Part shown: piece after piece, positions 1 to 8,302 of the stretch
Layout of the letters: each line of letters starts with the position of its first letter
Position numbering within the stretch: the first letter of the stretch is position 1
From: Roseiarcus sp963824475
GTDB taxonomy: Bacteria; Pseudomonadota; Alphaproteobacteria; Rhizobiales; Beijerinckiaceae
DNA length: 64,000 nt
Assembly: GCA_963824475.1 (NCBI GenBank)
Contig: CAWGPR010000002.1
Span: 248,001 to 312,000, forward strand
Reading direction: 5' to 3'
Notes under the pieces: generated by a model
What the model was told of the DNA's origin: nothing
Databases searched by the model: none
What the model saw: the letters and a program-made list of their open reading frames with translations, nothing else
Translations under genes and position numbers: made by a program

Positions 1-170
1 AGTACTCGGGGCATAGCCTGCGCGCCGGCTTCGCAACGAGCGCAGCTCGGGCGGGCGTCTCAACGTTCCAAATCAGGCGGCAGACCGGACACGCCTCCGA
101 CGCCATGCTCTCGCGCTACATCAGGGACGGCCAGCTCTTCCTCGGGAACGCCGCAGGTGTTCTCCTCTAG
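1..170 (+). CDS. Tyrosine recombinase/integrase, C-terminal end (runs off the left edge)
   Basis: The frame is open from base 3 to the TAG at 168-170 and encodes the catalytic tail of a tyrosine recombinase. Visible are the HxxR box (GHSLRAGF), the second conserved His (QTGHAS) and the nucleophile region (LSRYIRDG) with its Tyr. The protein ends in LFLGNAAGVLL. All catalytic residues of this segment are present, so the gene may be intact upstream of the window. Two more tails of the same family occur at 3277-3468 and 22484-22582. Family assignment comes from motifs; whether the gene is complete cannot be seen. Confidence 0.75.
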   Translation, partial: YSGHSLRAGFATSAARAGVSTFQIRRQTGHASDAMLSRYIRDGQLFLGNAAGVLL

Positions 171-652
171 GGGCTGGAATAGCATGTTGGGCGTTAGCCT
201 TCCGCCGTCTGGGCGAACATTTGTGCCCCGAAAATGGGGGTCCCAATGTCGTCCGCGCGGCCGATCAGCGGGCGGACGGGAACTTCGCCTAAGGGCGGAT
301 AGCGGCCCCTGACTTGAGAGGCTCGTCGCTCGCGCATGCGGGCCCGATCTTCGGCGAAGTCGGCTGAAGATTAAGCTGCATGAGCTCGGTTAAGCAGGCG
401 TCAAGTCCGTTAAGCTTGTTCTGGCCAGGCCTTGCGAGCGTTTCTTCGGACTGCTGCGGCTGCCCAGGTCACGACTGAGGGTCGGGAAGGACTCGCAACC
501 TTCGGCGAAAGCTGACCTTGGCGTTCGTCGGCGAGCCTCCCAGGTCGCGCCGCGACCGCCAGAGGACGCGTTCCGCCTCCCGCCTGCAATTAACGCCCTG
601 TTGCCCAGGCCTTGTTACGCTCCCTTGATGGAAAATCGCTCCTAATTGCTCG
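171..652. other. Intergenic stretch, no gene seen
   Basis: After the recombinase stop there is no credible coding frame, tRNA or clear terminator up to the ATG at 653. The open minus-strand frame here has an Arg/Ser/Ala-rich composition typical of non-coding GC-rich DNA. The promoter for the downstream gene presumably lies here, but I could not identify convincing boxes. Confidence 0.5.
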
Positions 653-2371
653 ATGCGCATATATCTGATCGTTCTCGCCGCGCTGGCGGCGCTTACCGTT
701 CTCATGGCCGGGCGAGACGTTGCGCTCATCGTCGCGCTGGGGACGATGGGGATTGCTTTCCCCTTCGTGTTCGCCGCGACGGGCCTCATCTACGGCTTAT
801 GCGTCGCTCCGTCGGTTGTGTTCTGGCCTGCCGGCGGTCGTGTACGCGCAGCGGGCATTGTAGCTACCATAGTCCTCGTCGTGTTCACGGCGCTCGCGCC
901 GTACCACTTTGGACACTATGCGGCAGACGCGGCCGCAGCGGTTCTCCGCGCGTCTGATCACGCACCAACCGAGCCGGTCGGAGCGTCAACTCTCGAAATT
1001 CGTCGGCCCGTCGAAAGCTATGACGGCACGTTCTCTGATCAGCGGGCCTGCGGGATCGAATGCCGCACCTTGTTGTCGACAGGCCAGGCACGGTGGGTGC
1101 GCGTTGTCGAAGTGAAGCAATTTACCGCGCAAACGTTGACGTCGAGCACGTTTCATCGTGCTCTGCACGGCAAGGAATGCGCGGCGCCCGGCGGCAATCC
1201 GAATGATAGCGCGGTCTGCGTGGTTGACGCTGCGGACCCCGGCGATCAGGCGAATTTGGTCGTAGACTTTATAACTCCGATAGAAAGCGAAGCAGGCATT
1301 CCGCTGTCGCCCTTCGCGACAGTCGTTCGAAAGCGCGCCGTCATCGTGCGCACCGGAAACACCGATCAGGCGTCGGAAACGATGCGGCAGACGGAGATCA
1401 CAGTCGAGACGCCCATTCGTCCTGCGTTGTTTGGTCCTGCGATCCAGTCGGGGCACAGCGGCGGAGTCGACACGCTGCGCGATACTTACAAGATCAATCC
1501 ACTCACGCTCGGCGGCGTCTTAACGCGCCTGGGCTATTCCCTTCGCCTGACAGGCGGCGTGCCGTCCCGGCTAGCCGAGGCCCAATTCCGGACGCCCGTC
1601 GACGACAGCATGACGCGCGAGATGATCGCCGTCCTCGATTTGCCAGGCGACGCGCCGTTCAACGATCAGCAGATGGCGGTGCTCTTCTCTTGGATCCAGC
1701 ACGCGCGCAATGTGCGGGAGTGGACGCCCGACTTGATTGCCGTGCTGCGACGGTTCGTGCGCGATCAACGGGTTCGCCGGCCAACCTTTTTCTATCAAAT
1801 CTTTGCCAGCAGACCGGAAGTGGCCGAAGCCCTGCTGCCAGATGTGCTCGACATGATCGAGATCGATGGAATTGGAAAGGACTACACTCCGGCGCGCGAA
1901 GCGGCCTACAGATTGGGCGACATCGACGCTGCGTTACTTGCGTCCCACGCCCGCCGCATAGTCGCGCTCCTCGATAAGGGCCCCGATGTTCGCGCCATTC
2001 TGTTGCCAATAGTCGGCCGGATTGGAGTCGATCCGCTTCCGTACTTGACACCCATCTTGGCCGACCGGACGAGCCCGTCGCCATATTCGTTCTACCCGCG
2101 GGTGATTGGCGCCTGCCGCGCCGACCCGCAATGGGCGACTGAGCTTATTAGCCCGCTGCGCGAGGCTTATCGCGACACAGCGGGCGAACGCGGCGACGAC
2201 CAGCACTATCGGGGATTGCTTCTCAAGGCGCTGGCCAATCTGGGTGATCGCGACTTCGTTGAGCACGAACTCATTACGAGCGACAGAATTAACTCGAAGC
2301 AACTTCGGATCGCCATCGGTTCCGCCTTGTCGGGCAAGAATCCCGGCCGCTGGCTCTGTCAGTGGATGTGA
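653..2371 (+). CDS. Hypothetical membrane-anchored protein with alpha-helical repeat-like C-terminus
   Basis: 572 residues. The first ~95 residues hold three hydrophobic segments (about 1-20, 22-50 and 65-90), so the protein is probably anchored in the inner membrane. A soluble domain with several Cys residues (CGIECRTLL near residue 133) follows. The last ~250 residues are helical and resemble HEAT/armadillo-like repeats, with recurring patterns such as LLPIVGRIGVDPLPYL. I do not recognise a family. It stands alone between recombinase debris (1-170) and a small opposite-strand gene, in a probable accessory region. Coding is supported by length and sensible amino-acid composition; function is unknown. 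Confidence 0.65.
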   Translation: MRIYLIVLAALAALTVLMAGRDVALIVALGTMGIAFPFVFAATGLIYGLCVAPSVVFWPAGGRVRAAGIVATIVLVVFTALAPYHFGHYAADAAAAVLRASDHAPTEPVGASTLEIRRPVESYDGTFSDQRACGIECRTLLSTGQARWVRVVEVKQFTAQTLTSSTFHRALHGKECAAPGGNPNDSAVCVVDAADPGDQANLVVDFITPIESEAGIPLSPFATVVRKRAVIVRTGNTDQASETMRQTEITVETPIRPALFGPAIQSGHSGGVDTLRDTYKINPLTLGGVLTRLGYSLRLTGGVPSRLAEAQFRTPVDDSMTREMIAVLDLPGDAPFNDQQMAVLFSWIQHARNVREWTPDLIAVLRRFVRDQRVRRPTFFYQIFASRPEVAEALLPDVLDMIEIDGIGKDYTPAREAAYRLGDIDAALLASHARRIVALLDKGPDVRAILLPIVGRIGVDPLPYLTPILADRTSPSPYSFYPRVIGACRADPQWATELISPLREAYRDTAGERGDDQHYRGLLLKALANLGDRDFVEHELITSDRINSKQLRIAIGSALSGKNPGRWLCQWM

Positions 2372-2701
2372 TGGGCGGATTGAGTTGCGCAGAGCAAGGC
2401 TGAGCATGACGCTCGTGGGTCAGCAGGTTCTCTTGTACATCGCGCTGGTCTGCGCCCAGCGCCTCGCCATCGGATCTCCGCGCCTCGTCGGACCGCCGAC
2501 AATCTCTTGCGACACGCCGTCTGCGTCGGCCTTCGAGAGGACAAGCCGACTGAGCCGGTGCAGCGGGAATAAATGGCGATAGCCGCGCTAAGCCCGCACA
2601 GATGGCCGCTGGCGGCTTTATAACCGCATGGAGCATGCGCCAGTCCTGGCCTAAGCGGCGCGCGTTGTCATTGGCGCTAGAAAGGCAAGAGCCGTCTCCC
2701 A
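2372..2701. other. Intergenic stretch, no gene seen
   Basis: About 330 bases between two converging genes. Open frames on both strands have Arg/Ser-rich, non-protein-like composition. No strong hairpin followed by a T-tract was found. The stretch may be decayed DNA. Confidence 0.4.
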
Positions 2702-3037
2702 TCACTCGACCAAAAAGGTCCAAGTCACTGGACCCCACGGCTGACGATTTGCCCATGCGAGAGCTTCCTCCTTGCTGCTGAACTCTCCGCCGCTCGTCGC
2801 GCCAACGTAGTACACTTGACCATCCGGAGTTATCGGTATCGGCGACTTCTGATCGATGCAGTCCATTCCGGTCCGCGCATCTTCGACCCACCTCGAATAG
2901 GCCCGAGAAGCTGGCCTCCTCAGCAACCGAACCTCGTGCGGCACTCCGCCAGCGTACAACCAGACCCCGATAGCCACCGTCTCGAACTCGGTATCGCCAG
3001 CCACGATCAACCCCTCAAACTCGTCACGTTTTCGCAC
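2702..3037 (-). CDS. Small hypothetical protein
   Basis: 111 residues from a GTG start. The sequence has a balanced, globular composition, for example an internal PDGQVYYVGATSGGEF segment and a Trp-rich C-terminus (WGPVTWTFLVE). No signal peptide or membrane segment is visible. I do not recognise the family. It lies between the 572-residue hypothetical gene and a recombinase remnant, so it is probably part of the same accessory debris. Composition favours a real gene; the start codon is uncertain. Confidence 0.5.
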   Translation of the reverse strand: MRKRDEFEGLIVAGDTEFETVAIGVWLYAGGVPHEVRLLRRPASRAYSRWVEDARTGMDCIDQKSPIPITPDGQVYYVGATSGGEFSSKEEALAWANRQPWGPVTWTFLVE

Positions 3038-3176
3038 GATCTGTTTGATTTCTGCACCACATTCAATGTCCGCTCAGGGTCGACTGCGGACGCCTCCTCG
3101 TGCCGACGCACCACCTACGAACGGGCTCCCTCATGCCTTCCGGGTGGGCCGGCGCAACGCAGAGAGAGGATGTTCT

Positions 3177-3192
3177 GTGCAGGCACCTGCAC
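3177..3192. repeat. Near-palindromic 16-mer, copy 1
   Basis: GTGCAGGCACCTGCAC, a 7-bp inverted repeat around a 2-base centre. Related copies are at 17955-17970, 22362-22377 and 36056-36071. This copy is in the opposite orientation to the last two, judged by the central bases, and lies about 100 bp upstream of a recombinase tail. Confidence 0.6.
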
Positions 3193-3276
3193 CGACCACC
3201 TCCGGCCGTAGTCGAAGTGTATAGCCAAGCCGGCGCAGCCGCTCGGCGTCCGGCGGCTTGCGGCCTACCCCACTAA

Positions 3277-3468
3277 CGCCCAGACGCCGAGCGCCGCGAC
3301 TTCTCTGGTCACAGCCTGCGCGCAGGCTTGGCGGCGAGCGCGACGCGGGCAGGAATTTCGACCTTCAAGATCAGACAGCAGACAGGGCATGCCTCTGACG
3401 CGATGCTGTCCCGCTACGTCCGGGACGGCGAACTCTTCCTCGGGAACGCCGTCGGCATTCTCCCCTAA
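3277..3468 (+). pseudogene. Tyrosine recombinase, C-terminal remnant
   Basis: A stop at 3274-3276 precedes about 63 residues that match the tail at the left window edge closely: SGHSLRAGL, QQTGHAS, LSRYVRDGELFLGN. The HxxR box, second His and nucleophilic Tyr are kept, but the rest of the enzyme (N-terminal DNA-binding domain and first catalytic Arg) is missing. It is therefore a fragment left by deletion or imprecise recombination, not a working enzyme. It starts about 85 bp after the 16-mer palindrome. Confidence 0.75.
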
Positions 3469-3678
3469 CCGCCTCGAACGACCTGTCGGCCTGCTGCCAA
3501 TTGGGCCGCAATGTGCCGACAGCGGGCGTCTCAATTGCTGAAAGAGCGGACATTCCCCGACGGGTAGGAAGCGGGTCAAATCAGCGCAAAGAGGATCTTC
3601 TGCGGGTCGAGCGGATGGTCGGAGGTGCGTAAGCGAGCCAATCTCATTCCCGTCGCAACCGGCTTTGACGGCTTGCGG

Positions 3679-4443
3679 TTACTTGCCCATGGACTCGATC
3701 GTCTGCTGGAGCGCGGCAGGCGAAACCCGGAAGAGGCCGGTATAGGGTAAGGCGAATTCAAAGATCAGGAAGATCGCGAAGGCGATTGACAGAGCCCCGA
3801 ACCCCAGCGCGGCATAGACCAGCCCATTGGGCTCGGCGTAGAGGCCGATGCCGAAGAACAGCGCCGCCGTCCAGAAGACCAGAATTGCGATGAGGAACCA
3901 GGACACCGGCCCGCTGGCGACCTGGAGGGACATCAGCAATCGCGATTGTTCGACCATGCTCGCGTAGATGTTCGCCGTCGTCAGCGCCGCTTTCTGGAGG
4001 TCGGTCTGCGGTTTCAGCGTCGCCAGAAAGTCGCTGATGGCCTGCGCGTTGGCCAAAGGCATTTCGACCGTAAGCGCCTTCGGATCAACATCCCCGCCGC
4101 CCCAGAATGTCTGATAGCCTTTGATGATTCCCGCCCTGAGCTTGTCGCGCAAAGGCTGAGTCTCCGGCCCGTATTGCTTGAGCGCCTGATCGAGCCTCAG
4201 GATTTGGGCGGAGAAGGTCTCCAGATTCGCTTTCTGGGTCGAATAGTAAGCAAAACTAACGCCGATCAGCGTTCCCAGAACCAGCGCCAACAACAGGCTG
4301 ACCAGCCCCGACACCTGACCGACCACACCCTTCGACTCTCCCGTCTTGTGCGCCTCCGTCAGGCGTGACTGAACGAACAGTCCTGCGTACCCAGCAGCCA
4401 TGAACACAATGAAGATGGCGACGCAAATGAAGAGGATATCCAT
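3679..4443 (-). CDS. DUF4239 (bestrophin-like) membrane protein
   Basis: 254 residues. One hydrophobic segment lies at the N-terminus, one near residues 43-67 (SLLLALVLGTLIGVSFAYY) and two in the C-terminal third (PVSWFLIAILVFWTAALFF and a following pair). A helical loop of about 110 residues sits between the halves. This layout and the LVLGTLIGVSFAYYSTQK stretch fit the DUF4239 family, sometimes called bestrophin-like. The biochemical role is unknown. It heads a minus-strand run of envelope-type genes, without obvious coupling to the next one (stop of the Gly-rich gene at 4621). Confidence 0.75.
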   Translation of the reverse strand: MDILFICVAIFIVFMAAGYAGLFVQSRLTEAHKTGESKGVVGQVSGLVSLLLALVLGTLIGVSFAYYSTQKANLETFSAQILRLDQALKQYGPETQPLRDKLRAGIIKGYQTFWGGGDVDPKALTVEMPLANAQAISDFLATLKPQTDLQKAALTTANIYASMVEQSRLLMSLQVASGPVSWFLIAILVFWTAALFFGIGLYAEPNGLVYAALGFGALSIAFAIFLIFEFALPYTGLFRVSPAALQQTIESMGK

Positions 4444-4620
4444 CCGTCATGCCCCTCCCAGCGGCGATGATTCTGTCAAAACACCCCAGCTAGCGGCCTA
4501 TTGCGGGATTTCAAACTCGATCACGCGCACGACTGTCCATGAACGCGGTGGCGGCGGGCGGTGTCGTCCGGCCGGGGCTTAAGATGGACCCGGTAGTTGA
4601 GGCTGCGGTCGGAGCGCAAG

Positions 4621-5124
4621 TTATCGCGGAGCGGGCACCACTTTGTAGTAGAGACCGTTGTTGCCGACGTGGGGCCGGAACCACGTCGTGCCGCAGACAT
4701 AGTATTTGACCTCCACGACCGTCTCATGCTGGCACTCCCCACCCGACGGAGGCGTCACCACCGTCGTTCCGATCGCGTAGCCCGTCGCCAGGGCGGTTGC
4801 CGAGGCCCAGCCGGCATTCCCGTAACCTCCGCAATTGTAGCAGCCATTGGCATAGTAGTGGTTGACGGCGGCAGCGCCGCCGTAGCCGCTCCAGTAGGGA
4901 TCGGCATGGTAACCGTCGTTGTGCCAGGTTCCGCCAACGGCGTCGACGCCGCCTCCATGCCACGAGTCATCGCCGCCTGAGTAGCCGCGATCTCCGCCGC
5001 CGAAATCGCCGCCGCCATGTCCGCCTCCCCCTCCGCCGCCTCCGCCGCGAGACAGCACTGGCTCCGGCGCCGCGGCCAGAAGCGCGGCCAGCATGGCGAG
5101 TCTCAAAATTGCCGAGCTTTTCAT
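4621..5124 (-). CDS. Glycine-rich exported protein
   Basis: 167 residues with a clear Sec signal peptide (MKSSAILRLAMLAALLAAAP, cleavage near residues 20-26). A run of Gly interrupted by His/Asp follows (residues ~27-60), then a Tyr/Asn/Gly-rich middle and a Cys-containing C-terminal part (CYNCGG, CQHE, YYVCGTTWFRP). The composition is that of small exported proteins common in alphaproteobacteria. No enzymatic motif is visible. Part of the neighbouring envelope block. Confidence 0.7.
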   Translation of the reverse strand: MKSSAILRLAMLAALLAAAPEPVLSRGGGGGGGGGHGGGDFGGGDRGYSGGDDSWHGGGVDAVGGTWHNDGYHADPYWSGYGGAAAVNHYYANGCYNCGGYGNAGWASATALATGYAIGTTVVTPPSGGECQHETVVEVKYYVCGTTWFRPHVGNNGLYYKVVPAPR

Positions 5125-5150
5125 CTCATTGTCCTCAATCGGTTCTATCG

Positions 5151-5957
5151 TTACTTAGCCGCGGCGGCGTCCGGGCGAGCAAAGTCGATCTTCTCTGCGC
5201 CTTGCGTATTGGGCGGGGTCATGTCGATCGGCTGACCGAGCTTCCAATCCGAAAATTCGGTCATCCTCAGCGGCTTCTGCGGCGCGTGCGTAAGTGTCAG
5301 CCACAATTGTCTCGGTAAGTTATCGTCGGACCCAATCCAAATCTGAACCTGGACATGGTCGTTGGCGAGCGCCACCATGTCGGTCGTCGTCCCGCCGACG
5401 AGCTTGGACTGGCCTATGACAAAAGCCGACGTGAGCCCCTCGACCAATTTCTCGTGCGATTGATCAACGATGTAGTGAATGAACGGGAAGTAGATCCCAT
5501 ACTTGTCGTAGACATCATCGAGCATCGCCCCAAGCTCGGGCGGAGCTCCGGTCTCTGCGACCATATTTTGGGTCGGCAGGTACTCCATGATCCTCTTGCC
5601 GTCATAGAGAAACTCGGACGGCGGCCCGTCGCCCGAGGTGACGATCTTCATTTTGTCCGGGCGCTCCACGGAGACGGAGGCCTGAACCATGTAGAACAAC
5701 GGCTGGCCGTTTCGCGCCGGCTCCTCGAAGGCGGTCTTGACCGAAAAGGACATGCTGTTCGCCGCGTCCAATTTCGCGCCCATCGCATTGAGGAGTTGGA
5801 CGGCCTTAGGTTCAATGGCCGGCCTTGGCGCAGCAGCCGTGGGTGGATTCGCAGGCGGCGCAGCGTTCTGCTGCGCCCATGCCGGCGGTGCGTATGCAGC
5901 GCATAAGAGAATTGTCAAAGCGGCAGTCCTGAACACTCTCATGCCGATGCCCCACAT
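5151..5957 (-). CDS. DUF2092-family exported protein
   Basis: 268 residues with a signal peptide ending in AYAPPAWAQQ, then a Pro/Ala-rich linker. The body reads RPDKMKIVTSGDGPPSEFLYDGKRIMEY, typical of DUF2092, a periplasmic family related in fold to LolA/LolB-type lipoprotein carriers. Family-wide function is not established. A start at the internal Met (MRVFRTAALT, residue 6) is as likely as the first Met. The gene is separated by an AT-rich stretch (5958-6071) from the porin and probably has its own promoter there. Confidence 0.75.
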   Translation of the reverse strand: MWGIGMRVFRTAALTILLCAAYAPPAWAQQNAAPPANPPTAAAPRPAIEPKAVQLLNAMGAKLDAANSMSFSVKTAFEEPARNGQPLFYMVQASVSVERPDKMKIVTSGDGPPSEFLYDGKRIMEYLPTQNMVAETGAPPELGAMLDDVYDKYGIYFPFIHYIVDQSHEKLVEGLTSAFVIGQSKLVGGTTTDMVALANDHVQVQIWIGSDDNLPRQLWLTLTHAPQKPLRMTEFSDWKLGQPIDMTPPNTQGAEKIDFARPDAAAAK

Positions 5958-6071
5958 TTCCGATGTTGACGCTCAACTCGATTTATAACCAGCGAAGCCA
6001 ATCTAACTATTGTAATCGCTTTCCGCTTGCGCTTTTGCGACAAATAAAGACAAGAACTTTTGAGACGGATT

Positions 6072-7508
6072 TCAGAACGCGATGCGCAGACCGATCGTCG
6101 GATCAACATTCTGCGTGTAGAGGTGGCCAAATGCGAAGCCGCCCCAAACGTCGGACAGCATCACGCCGCCATAGAGGTCAACGCGCCTGACTGGCTTGTA
6201 GTCGATCAGGAAGGAGACGGCGCCGTCGCTGCCGGCGCATTTGTGGCTGCTGATGGTCGTGCCGGAACCCGTGCAGACTTCCGGGGCGGGCAGATAGTCG
6301 TTCTGGATGCGATAGTAGAAGCCGGCCGCAAGATCGAGATTGCTCCATAACGAGTAGCGCGCGCCGGTCCAGAACGCGTTGACGATCCTGTTGACGTTAT
6401 AGGCGTCGGAGGTCACGGCGCCCGGTGGAACGAAGATGCCCGCGGCGATGGTCGGGAAGCCGTCGACGTAGTCGTCGCTCGGATTCATAATCCGGGCATA
6501 GATATAGCCTCCGTAAAATCTGACCGGACCCCACGTGTATCGGGCCGCCAACTCGATGCCGGCGGCGTTCAACAGCGTCGCCTTCAAGACCTGGTTGACG
6601 TCATATCCCGGCGGCGGACTGCCGGCGAAGCTCGACAGAACCTCGGCGTCCTTCGTCCAGCCGACAACGCCGTCCAACGACAGATTGCCGAAGTCCGCGC
6701 CGATCTGGGCCTGAAATTGGCCGTTGGAGGCGTTGCCCCAGTCGTAGCCGCCGACCTGCGCCTGGGCGGCGAGCCGGTAATTCTGATAGGACAAGCGGTA
6801 AGTGAACGCCGTGTTCGTGCGGACCGTGGACCCCGCGCCGAAACCGGCGAACGAACTGGAAAAGCCGATCAGCGAGAAGGCCGCGGAGGCGACCGGGTCG
6901 TAAGCAGCGAGCACGTCCAGGCTGAGCGAGTTCGTGCGACCGAACGTGAGCGTCCCGTAAGCGGGATTGCTGAGGCCGATATAGCCTTGCGAGTTGTCCC
7001 ACTGTCCCGCCCTGCTCGAATCGAAGTTCACCGTCTGGCTTGCGAAGGGGTTGACGTTGTTATCGGTCCGCGATCGCGGCGCATTGATGAGCATGCCGGA
7101 ATAGGGGTCGAAGGCAGCCTCCACGACGCCGATCAACGACCAACCGTAGCCGAGATCCTCTTTCATTTTGAGGCCGATGACGGACGTGCCCAACGCATTG
7201 GGCGACCAGAGCCAATGGGCGTTGCCGCTGCTCCTCAGGATCGTATAGTTGAGGTAGCCGGCGCTCGGATTGCCCGGCGCTCCATGGGTCGAGTAACCAT
7301 AGCCCGCGTCGAGCGCGCCATAGAGGGTGATTCCCGCGTAAGTCAGCGAGCAGTCGTCTGCCGACGCGTTCAAATAGGTCCAAAGGCTGCCGAAGCAATC
7401 CGGGGACTCGACACTCTCGGCAGGAGCCTTCGCGGTCCGAAGATCCGCCGCATGAGCCGAGCAGGCGAAGCCGACTGTCGACAAGAGAGCAAAGGCAAGC
7501 CGCTTCAT
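6072..7508 (-). CDS. Outer-membrane porin (porin_2 type)
   Basis: 478 residues. The chosen ATG gives a standard signal peptide (MKRLAFALLSTVGFACSAHA). The mature part opens with two Cys bracketing a short loop and then YAGITLYGALDAGYGYSTHG, the first beta strands of alphaproteobacterial porins. Alternating hydrophobic strands continue to a C-terminal Phe (PTIGLRIAF), the usual BAM recognition end. It should form a trimeric channel for small hydrophilic solutes. A longer upstream frame exists but would bury the signal peptide. Confidence 0.88.
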   Translation of the reverse strand: MKRLAFALLSTVGFACSAHAADLRTAKAPAESVESPDCFGSLWTYLNASADDCSLTYAGITLYGALDAGYGYSTHGAPGNPSAGYLNYTILRSSGNAHWLWSPNALGTSVIGLKMKEDLGYGWSLIGVVEAAFDPYSGMLINAPRSRTDNNVNPFASQTVNFDSSRAGQWDNSQGYIGLSNPAYGTLTFGRTNSLSLDVLAAYDPVASAAFSLIGFSSSFAGFGAGSTVRTNTAFTYRLSYQNYRLAAQAQVGGYDWGNASNGQFQAQIGADFGNLSLDGVVGWTKDAEVLSSFAGSPPPGYDVNQVLKATLLNAAGIELAARYTWGPVRFYGGYIYARIMNPSDDYVDGFPTIAAGIFVPPGAVTSDAYNVNRIVNAFWTGARYSLWSNLDLAAGFYYRIQNDYLPAPEVCTGSGTTISSHKCAGSDGAVSFLIDYKPVRRVDLYGGVMLSDVWGGFAFGHLYTQNVDPTIGLRIAF

Positions 7509-7563
7509 CGGCGCCCCGACCGCCAACGAATGCGTCTCTACTTTTCGATCGGGCAGACTGCGG

Positions 7564-8121
7564 CTAGCTCGATACATACCGTTGGCCGATATCCGCATCA
7601 GCGGGTCTTGGCCCACGGGTAAAGAGTATTTTTGCGAGTTCCCCCGGCTCCATCAGGCGGCTTACCTCGACGAAGGCGAAAAAAGGAACAAGGGACAGGG
7701 CGACAATGATTGCGACGAGGAGCCCGCCGACAAGTCCTCCGCCCCCGAACAATTCGACGCTGTCGGCGAGCGACTTGCCGCGCAGCACCCCGAGCAGCAT
7801 TTTCTCAATGATGTCGAAGACTATAAAGACGACGGCAAACAAAGCCGACCTTGTCAGAACCGGATAGATCAAGGGTAGTCGCCGCCGCCCGCGCCACTCG
7901 CCCAGCCGAAGGTCGTCGGCCACCAGCATCACCTTCGCCAGCACCAGAGCGTTGATGAAACCGACGCCATATTGCTCAAAGGGAATATGCCGCTGCGCCA
8001 GGATGAGGTATTGATGCAACTGCAATAAGAAAAACATCACCCAGAGATACGCGAACATCGTCGCGAACCTTGCGAACTCGTGCAGGGCTTTCGCCTTGAG
8101 GCTTGGCTTCTCGTTAGTCAT
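7564..8121 (-). CDS. Conserved multi-pass membrane protein
   Basis: 185 residues from the ATG preceding TNEKPSLKAK. Four hydrophobic segments are visible: FAYLWVMFFLLQLHQYLIL, a mid-protein FINALVLAKVMLV, ALFAVVFIVFDIIEKMLLG and VGGLLVAIIVALSLVPFFAF. The last residues are cytoplasmic-like and contain RGP. Such proteins are common and uncharacterised in Hyphomicrobiales; I cannot name a function. The neighbours are the porin (56 bp away, same strand) and a DUF2252 gene. Confidence 0.65.
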   Translation of the reverse strand: MTNEKPSLKAKALHEFARFATMFAYLWVMFFLLQLHQYLILAQRHIPFEQYGVGFINALVLAKVMLVADDLRLGEWRGRRRLPLIYPVLTRSALFAVVFIVFDIIEKMLLGVLRGKSLADSVELFGGGGLVGGLLVAIIVALSLVPFFAFVEVSRLMEPGELAKILFTRGPRPADADIGQRYVSS

Positions 8122-8302
8122 GTCGCTCTTCCGTGCTCTCCCCGCAGCAAGTCTTGACCGGCCTGTGAAGCCCAGGGCGCGCTCCGACCTTTTAGTCTGG
8201 TGGCCTTGCGGACAGGCGGCCACTGAAGCACTCGGCGTCGGCAACCCCTCTAGTTCAGCCGGGCCACCTCGCTAAACTCCGATCAGCGCCCTCGCCATCG
8301 CG

